Positions 36,930 to 42,212 of a stretch of DNA of 42,212 nt are shown here, piece after piece. The stretch lies in NCBI GenBank assembly GCA_027604685.1, contig JADHYX010000153.1, forward strand, positions 6,378 to 48,589. The letters run 5' to 3'. Both the position numbers and the translations under genes were made by a program. The stretch's first letter is position 1. Each line of letters opens with the position of its first letter. The notes beneath the pieces are model-generated. The model saw nothing but the letters and a program-made list of their open reading frames with translations, ran no database searches and was not told where the DNA came from. Origin of the DNA: Lobulomyces angularis (taxonomy: Eukaryota; Chytridiomycota; Chytridiomycetes; Lobulomycetales; Lobulomycetaceae).

Positions 36930-37734
36930 TAAAAAAACAAAAATTTAAAACATTTAAGAAAAATTTACTAGATAAAAAAATTAAAAGGTAGTTTAATGTA
37001 AGGAAAATAGCCAAATTCATATCAATACTATATCCAATGTAAAACTTAAACCGAGTTTTAAATATTAACTGAGCATTAAACAGAAATTTTTTTGGCTAAG
37101 TTGAATTTTTAAACAACACTTCCAAAATGTTATTTTGCAGAAAGAACAAATTTAAAAAATGGTATTTAGTTGTTGGTGCTATATCATGCATAGGTACTTT
37201 TTATACTTAAAATTAAAGTTTTTACTAAACTTCACAACTTTTGGGAAACTGTAAGTATTTTGCTCTATTACATAGTAAATTTCTATGCTGTATTTATTAA
37301 AATTAAGGTTAAGACTTTGTTCGATATGAAAGTAATTTTTCTTGAAGAATCGTTTGTTTCCAATACCAATTTTTTTATTTTAATGCACCACATATCCTAC
37401 TGTTCTATGTGAGTCAGAAGCAACATGCCATATTTTCTTTTGTTAGCAACTTTGTAATATTTCATTTTGCTAAAAAAGATAGAGCTAAATAGGCCAGTCA
37501 ACTATACATGTTTAAAGCTGTCAAGATTACCACTTTTTAAGAAGATATTCAAATTAAAGTTTTTTAGACCAAATCAGCAGAAGAATTATCAGGAAAGATA
37601 ATTACTTTCAAAATATATCAACACAATTGAATAATTTTTATTTTCTAATTGAATTGGCAGAGGTATTAAAAAATCTTGATTTTATCAAGAAATTTCTGTG
37701 TTTGAAAAACCAGGCACTTTTGAAACAAAAAATA
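36930..37734. other. Divergent intergenic region between APSES gene and RMD5
   Basis: AT-rich region that should hold both promoters. A possible small spliced plus-strand frame starts at the ATG near 37127 (MLFCRKNKFKKWYLVVGAI). Removing a roughly 26-nt GT-AG stretch would extend it to about 86 codons with hydrophobic segments. The intron would be much shorter than the others here and no family is recognised, so I do not call it a gene. A TTG-started extension of the RMD5 frame upstream to 37627 is also open, but it lacks an ATG. Confidence 0.4.
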
Positions 37735-39092
37735 ATGGATACTGTACTAATTGATTTTGAAAAAGCTGTAAAAAGGCAAAAACTTTCAAGTGAATTTTCA
37801 CAGTTTCAAATAGACAAAATAATTGAACAGTTAAAAGCGGATAAGAATAACTTAAAGACTTTAAAAGAACTTACCTCAAGTTTGATTGATTCACAAAAAG
37901 ACCTCTACACTGTTTTCGGAAAGTTTGTGAAAAACTTAGAAAAGCAAAAGTTGTTCAAAAATGACTTAAATAGTCAAGTTTGGGATCCAAAAGCATTTGA
38001 AAATAAGGAAGAAGTTCTGCTACAAACTTTAGCCACCCATTTTATAAGGGAAGGTAGATTTAAATCATATAATAAGTTTGTTCAGGAAAGCAACTTGTCG
38101 TCAAAAAATTCCTTGAAAGACAGGTAATGGTTTTTTACATTTTTATAACAATGTTTTTTACTGCAGTTTTGTGGATATGTATCAAATCTTAGAGGCAATG
38201 AAAGAAAAAAACTTACTACCAGCAATAGAGTGGGCTAAAAAAAACAAAAGTCTTTTGGAGTCAAAAGGATCAACTTTAGAGTTTGACCTTCATCGTTGCA
38301 AATTTATCCAACTGGTTGTTGACAATAAATCTCAGGAAGCGTTATCTTACGCAAGGGAGTTCATCAGCCCATTTCATAATTCCCATCCTAAAGGTGATTG
38401 GAAAGTTTGTTTTTTTGAAAATTTAAATTGTTACTTTACTCTTTAGAAATCCAAAGATTAACTTGCTCAGTATTATACAAAAATAGGTTAGCAAACTCTC
38501 CATACCAAGATTTTCTGGATCCGAATTTACGCACAGGTTAGTTTTCTCATATTATTAAAATTTTACAAATTACACTTTAATAATTGCTGAAATGCTAATT
38601 GCCATTTTTAAATGTAAGATCTTCAGCGACATTTTACTAGAGTTTTTGCACTTTCTGTAGGTCTTTCTCCAGAGTCGCCTCTATATATTTCAATGACTGG
38701 TAAGAAAATAAAAAAAGTTCAATGTTAAATTTTAAAAAGTTGGATCCCTTGCATTACCAACAATAATAAAAATGTCCGCAATTATGAAGCTTTCAAAAGG
38801 TTTGGAATGGAGTGCCGCTGGAGAATTGCCTGTGGAGATTCCATTATTAAATTCCCAGAGATATCAGTAGGTTTATATTTAGCCTTGGTTTAACATCATT
38901 TTAAGTTCTATATTTTCTTGTCCAGTAACAAAAGAGCAAGGAAGTGAAGAAAATCCTCCAATGATGATAAATTGTGGCCATGTTGTCGCAAAAGAAAGTT
39001 TGAACAGATTGAGCAAAGGCCCCAGCAAATTTAAGTGTCCATATTGCCCAATAGAAAGTACCGCTAGTCAGGCTATGAGAGTTTATTTTTAA
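37735..39092 (+). CDS. RMD5: Rmd5/Gid2 subunit of the GID/CTLH ubiquitin ligase
   Basis: Six exons (37735-38123, 38167-38393, 38447-38536, 38619-38699, 38740-38866, 38906-39092) join in frame to about 366 aa, near the family length. The order is an N-terminal helical region, a LisH-like segment (about 97-125), a CTLH domain (about 130-187, with [19 protein letters not shown] and [16 protein letters not shown]), CRA-type sequence ([16 protein letters not shown]) and a C-terminal RING-like domain. That domain reads [26 protein letters not shown] and KFKCPYCP. It lacks part of the canonical RING cysteine set, as is normal for Rmd5/RMND5, which pairs with Gid9/MAEA. The complex tags gluconeogenic enzymes in yeast and other targets in animals. 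The start ATG gives [15 protein letters not shown], matching the family's opening. The gene is divergent from the APSES gene. Confidence 0.96.
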
Positions 39093-39284
39093 ATAACATT
39101 TTTAACTTTTTTATTTTCTTTGTCTTACATTCTTAAAAAAAATATGTGATATGAAGCAGTGAATATTAAATGTTAACATATATATTGGTATTTACTAATG
39201 TTAAGTTTTTTAAGTATAAATTTTTTAATTGTTAACTTCTTTAGGAATGAAATCAGTAATAAATATATATGACAATGACTACCA

Positions 39285-39956
39285 CTAAATATTTTTCCAC
39301 CTTAGAGATGGATAATCAACACCAAATTTATTCAAAACTTTCAAAAAATTTTCAAACATATCTAACTGCAGTTTGAACCTAATTATAAATATTAGAAATT
39401 TATTTCAAAATTAGAATTACCAGAAGCTGTATTTTTTCGGTAAAATGTTATACAGTCCCTTTTTCTCCAAAATGCTTACACTGTCTATAAAAAGATTTAA
39501 GTCAAGGATGAAATCACTGATGTTACCATTAAAACCTATTATAATGAAAAAAATTTACTCAAAATTAAAAATTAAGTTTGAAGCAGAGAAACCTTTATAG
39601 AAAGTATAGACTTTTAAATTTTTAATTAGTTTAATATCGGGCAATCTTGAAATTTCTAACAAAGAATTCAATGCTGAGTCATCAACAACAAAATATGGTA
39701 TAACAGAACTGTTTGAAAACGCAACATTCCAATGCGTTAGTAAGTTTTTTGTGTTTTTGCACCAGGATGCTTTAGAGTTATAAATATTTTTTGATTGCAT
39801 TTCTTGAAACTTACCACCCAAAATCAAAAGTTTAGAGCAATTGGACAATTCATAGAGTGAAGATACTTCAAATTCTGTGCTGTTACATTGCGTTGAATCA
39901 AAACATAATGTTGCTGTGAAAAATTGCAAAAATATTATATACTTAAAAATTAACAT
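39285..39956 (-). CDS. Small secreted protein, unrecognised
   Basis: Three exons (39956-39593, 39535-39421, 39378-39285) join in frame to about 190 aa. The start MLIFKYIIFLQFFTATLCF is a clear signal peptide. The mature part has five cysteines, three in the first 45 residues (QCNSTEF, LSNCSKL, ASWCKN), several N-glycosylation sequons and no membrane segment, so secretion or lumenal retention is likely. EVSSLYELSNCSKLLILGG recalls the opening of receptor-L or Ecm33-like wall proteins, but too weakly to name a family. The last exon is helical and ends in SLRWKNI. Its start codon is 248 bp from the divergent Tvp38-like gene. The two introns keep one frame to a single stop, which supports a real gene despite no recognised homologue. 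Confidence 0.6.
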
Positions 39957-40204
39957 CTTTTTTAGAGATTAGTATTGTTTTAATCAAGCACGAAAAACTG
40001 GAATCAGTGCCTTTTTTTTTTCCCCAATAATTTTGTTTTTTTAGTCAAATAACACAATACAGTAAAATCAACTTCTGCTAAATTCCCTTTCAAAAACCTT
40101 TTCATCTATTAGGAAAGCCAACTAGAAGTTTAGCCTTCCTAAATAACAAAAATACCATACCACCGAAGTGTTCTCAGTTTAGCTTGATACACAGAAACTC
40201 ATAC

Positions 40205-41343
40205 ATGCGCATACTGAGCTGTTTTAGAAAAGAATTTCTTCCGTTTTACACCTTTGCCGTAATCTCCTTCATTTCTGCTATTTTTTTTTATATCCATCAC
40301 AATGAAATCCTATTTCAGTTATTGTTGTTTTCAAATTACATTAAAAGTCTAGGTTTTTTGTAATAAAACAAAATATCTTAATTTTAATTAAAAGTTTTAT
40401 TAAAAGGGGTGGATTTCTTATATTTTTATTAATATTTTTATCAGCTTTTCCGCCATTGATGGTATGCAATTTTAGGATACCTATTCTTATATATTTAGGG
40501 ATACGCAACGTTGTTAACATTGAGTGGATTTGTGTTTGGATTTTCAATTGGAATAATACCAGCGTATTTTGGTGGTTGGTTTGGTGGTAAGAGCATTGGT
40601 TATAATCATTTTATTTATGTTTTAGGTGTTGGTATTGAATTTATCATTTAAAGGATTAACTTTTTGGCTAGGATGTTTTCTTGCCTCAAGATATCTACTT
40701 GGAGATTTTTACAGGACTAGAATTATTAAGGTTTATCCAAATTTTACCGTAATTGAAGAAGCTTTATGTAAGAACTATATTTTTTAATTTTTTACGGTCT
40801 TAGTGACAGAGGGCGGTTTAAAATTGGTTACACTCATAAGAATTGCTCCTTATCCTTTTGGAATTATGTCAGTTCTTTTATCCGCCACTAGTGTATCTTT
40901 AAAACAATACTTAATTGCCATGACTATTGCGTGCTTAAAAAATTCCATTCATGTTTGGGTATTACTTCAGTCTATGATTATTAATTGTATTAAGGTTGGC
41001 AGTACCATTAGAGAACTGAGCGATTTTAAAAAAAGTACGGTAGAGAAGAAAATATTGCTAATTTTTTCAAGTAAAAATTTTTTGCGGAAATAATTTTTTT
41101 CATTATAAAACGAATTTAGTTTTTTTTGCAGTTGGAGTATTTTTTTACATTTCATACAAAATTAAAAAGATTTTAAGAAATATTGAAAACCATACCTTAG
41201 AGGAACGCGAAGCACCGTCTATCCTAGACTTTTCAGAAGTTCATTCTGAAACTTCAAATAGTCAAATTAAAGATGTAGATGAAAATAACCTTCATTGTCG
41301 TGTATGCGACGAAAATATTAGACTAATTCATGATGATTTTTAA
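40205..41343 (+). CDS. Tvp38/TMEM64-family (VTT/SNARE-associated) membrane protein
   Basis: Six exons (40205-40359, 40407-40461, 40499-40586, 40654-40767, 40804-41070, 41132-41343) join in frame to about 296 aa. It has several membrane segments: LPFYTFAVISFISAIFFY, then FLIFLLIFLSAFPPLMGY, then TLLTLSGFVFGFSIGII. It also has the family's LTFWLGCFLASRYLLGDFY and LVTLIRIAPYPFGIMS (the R-x-x-P block of the VTT domain). Yeast Tvp38 is a Golgi/late-Golgi membrane protein, and related VTT proteins (TMEM41B, VMP1) are lipid scramblases. The exact activity of this one is unknown. The cytoplasmic tail is acidic and ends with HCRVCDENIRLIHDDF. The exon 3/4 join (40586/40654) was chosen because the nearer acceptor at 40624 leads to a stop codon. 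The first exon and that join are the least certain parts. Confidence 0.85.
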
Positions 41344-41925
41344 TAGATTAGAACTGTTTTATCAAAGTTTACTCTTTATTAAACAGGCGAAACAAAAAAA
41401 AGTGTTTTAGTGCTACTGTTTTCCTTGTAGAGGTTCAAAAAAATATTTAAATTATATTGTATCAAGATTATGTATATAATTCACTGGCTCTTCATTACTT
41501 ATGGTTCATGTATAAATAAATTTGAAGCTCAATAACTGTATTGGATTAGTCTCTTACTCATTTGGATTTAAGGGTAAAATAAAATATAAATAATAAGTAT
41601 TAGATAACAGTAACCAGTGTTCTGCTTAAATAATATAATAATAGAAGAGTAAAAAACAGTTCAATTTTTATGTCATTTATTAAATAAATAAACGTAACTG
41701 TTATTAATGCATTCTCCTAGAACAAAACATTTGTATTTTTTAACAAAACAGTAGTAAATTACCTTTGGAAATAAAGTTTTGTTTTGTATTCTACCTGCTA
41801 TGTCAGGAATATGGACTATGAACTAAGGTAAGTGATAATTTTTTATAACAACTTAATTATTGAATAATGATATTGTTGTACTGAAAATGGTAGTGTAGAT
41901 AGTTATAATGTAGTTATGTATTTTG

Positions 41926-41954
41926 CAAGGGTTTCTTTGTTACACAAACCCTTG
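41926..41954. repeat. Inverted repeat (9-bp stem, 11-nt loop)
   Basis: CAAGGGTTT at 41926-41934 is repeated as its exact reverse complement AAACCCTTG at 41946-41954. It is a GC-richer island in a very AT-rich stretch. It could be an RNA 3'-end hairpin, the edge of a small element, or chance. Confidence 0.8.
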
Positions 41955-42021
41955 TTTGATTGTTCAATTAATAAAGACTTATAACTTGATCTATCTTGTA
42001 CTCTTCTTATTATTATATTTT

Positions 42022-42175
42022 TAAGAAAATAATAATAATTAAATAGCTGATTAAGAAACACAACAAATTATTTAATATTTAACAATCATTTATTTTAATA
42101 AAAAAATACCTAAGAAAATAATAATAGTTAAATAGCTGATTAAGAAATACAACAAATTATTTAATATTTAACAAT
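42022..42175. repeat. 65-bp direct repeat, two copies
   Basis: Copies at 42022-42086 and 42111-42175 differ at only two positions and start 89 bp apart. Each begins TAAGAAAATAATAATA and ends with TTTAATATTTAACAAT. The unit may continue past the window edge as a tandem minisatellite. Confidence 0.9.
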
Positions 42176-42212
42176 AAAAATAAAAAGTATATTTCCAACT
42201 CCCTTTTATATT

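Larger units (their letters stand above)
41344..42212. other. Non-coding AT-rich right flank
   Basis: No supported gene or RNA is seen from the Tvp38-like stop codon to the window end. The stretch holds a 9-bp-stem hairpin (41926-41954) and a 65-bp direct repeat near the edge. Any next gene lies beyond the window. Confidence 0.55.

Noticed and set aside
37127..37430. Possible small membrane protein on the plus strand
   Set aside because: Needs a roughly 26-nt intron, shorter than the others in the window, and shows no known family.
40587..40624. Shorter intron in the Tvp38-like gene using the acceptor at 40624
   Set aside because: Keeping phase 1 this way meets a stop codon within nine codons. 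The acceptor at 40653 keeps the frame and the family sequence.
1..42212. tRNA, rRNA or CRISPR arrays
   Set aside because: No cloverleaf with A/B boxes, no rRNA-like segment and no regularly spaced repeats were recognised by eye. A tRNAscan-SE run would be needed to exclude a tRNA fully.

Overview
The window is nuclear DNA from a very AT-rich fungus. Twelve protein-coding genes and one decayed mobile-element gene can be read. Eleven of the twelve genes have recognisable homologues, and several belong to fungal families: an Atg11 autophagy scaffold, an APSES/KilA-N plus ankyrin cell-cycle transcription factor, a GT71 (Mnn1-type) mannosyltransferase, a WSC cell-wall sensor-like protein and a Tda3-like oxidoreductase. 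Low GC, crowded genes and many very small GT-AG introns (mostly about 40-60 nt) suggest an early-diverging fungus, for example a zoosporic or Rozella-like lineage. I cannot name the species. I rebuilt each gene by joining exons until the reading frame and the family signature both continued. In every model listed, all exon phases add up to one open frame.

Layout, left to right. 561-2874 (-) WSC membrane protein, 3 exons. 3976-8803 (-) F-BAR/PH/C2/RasGAP protein, 16 exons. 9042-16173 (-) Brr2 U5 snRNP helicase, 12 exons. About 16680-17750 (-) remnant of a Fanzor/TnpB-type RNA-guided nuclease gene. 17831-18683 (+) Vps29. 19244-24941 (+) RWD-domain DEAH helicase of the DHX29/DHX57 group, 23 exons. 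25034-26304 (+) Tda3-like FAD oxidoreductase. 26584-31997 (+) Atg11, 23 exons. 32131-34053 (-) GT71 mannosyltransferase carrying an inserted hevein-type chitin-binding module. 34490-36809 (-) APSES-ankyrin factor. 37735-39092 (+) Rmd5/Gid2 ubiquitin ligase subunit. 39285-39956 (-) secreted orphan. 40205-41343 (+) Tvp38/TMEM64 membrane protein. 41344-42212 holds no gene but has a hairpin and a 65-bp direct repeat.

The genes do not form a pathway cluster. Loose themes are cell wall and secretion (WSC protein, GT71, secreted orphan, Tvp38), endosome and autophagy trafficking (Vps29, Tda3-like, Atg11), RNA helicases (Brr2, DHX29/57-like) and regulated turnover or cell cycle (Rmd5, APSES factor, RasGAP).

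The most unusual signals are: (1) a complete eight-cysteine hevein domain inside the catalytic region of a GT71 mannosyltransferase, part of it encoded by an 11-nt micro-exon; (2) two successive Claw-like domains at the Atg11 C-terminus; (3) a Fanzor/TnpB pseudogene between BRR2 and VPS29; (4) an F-BAR domain at the front of a PH-C2-RasGAP protein; (5) a 14-bp palindrome centred on ACGCGT, the MCB element, just upstream of the gene for the APSES factor expected to bind that element.
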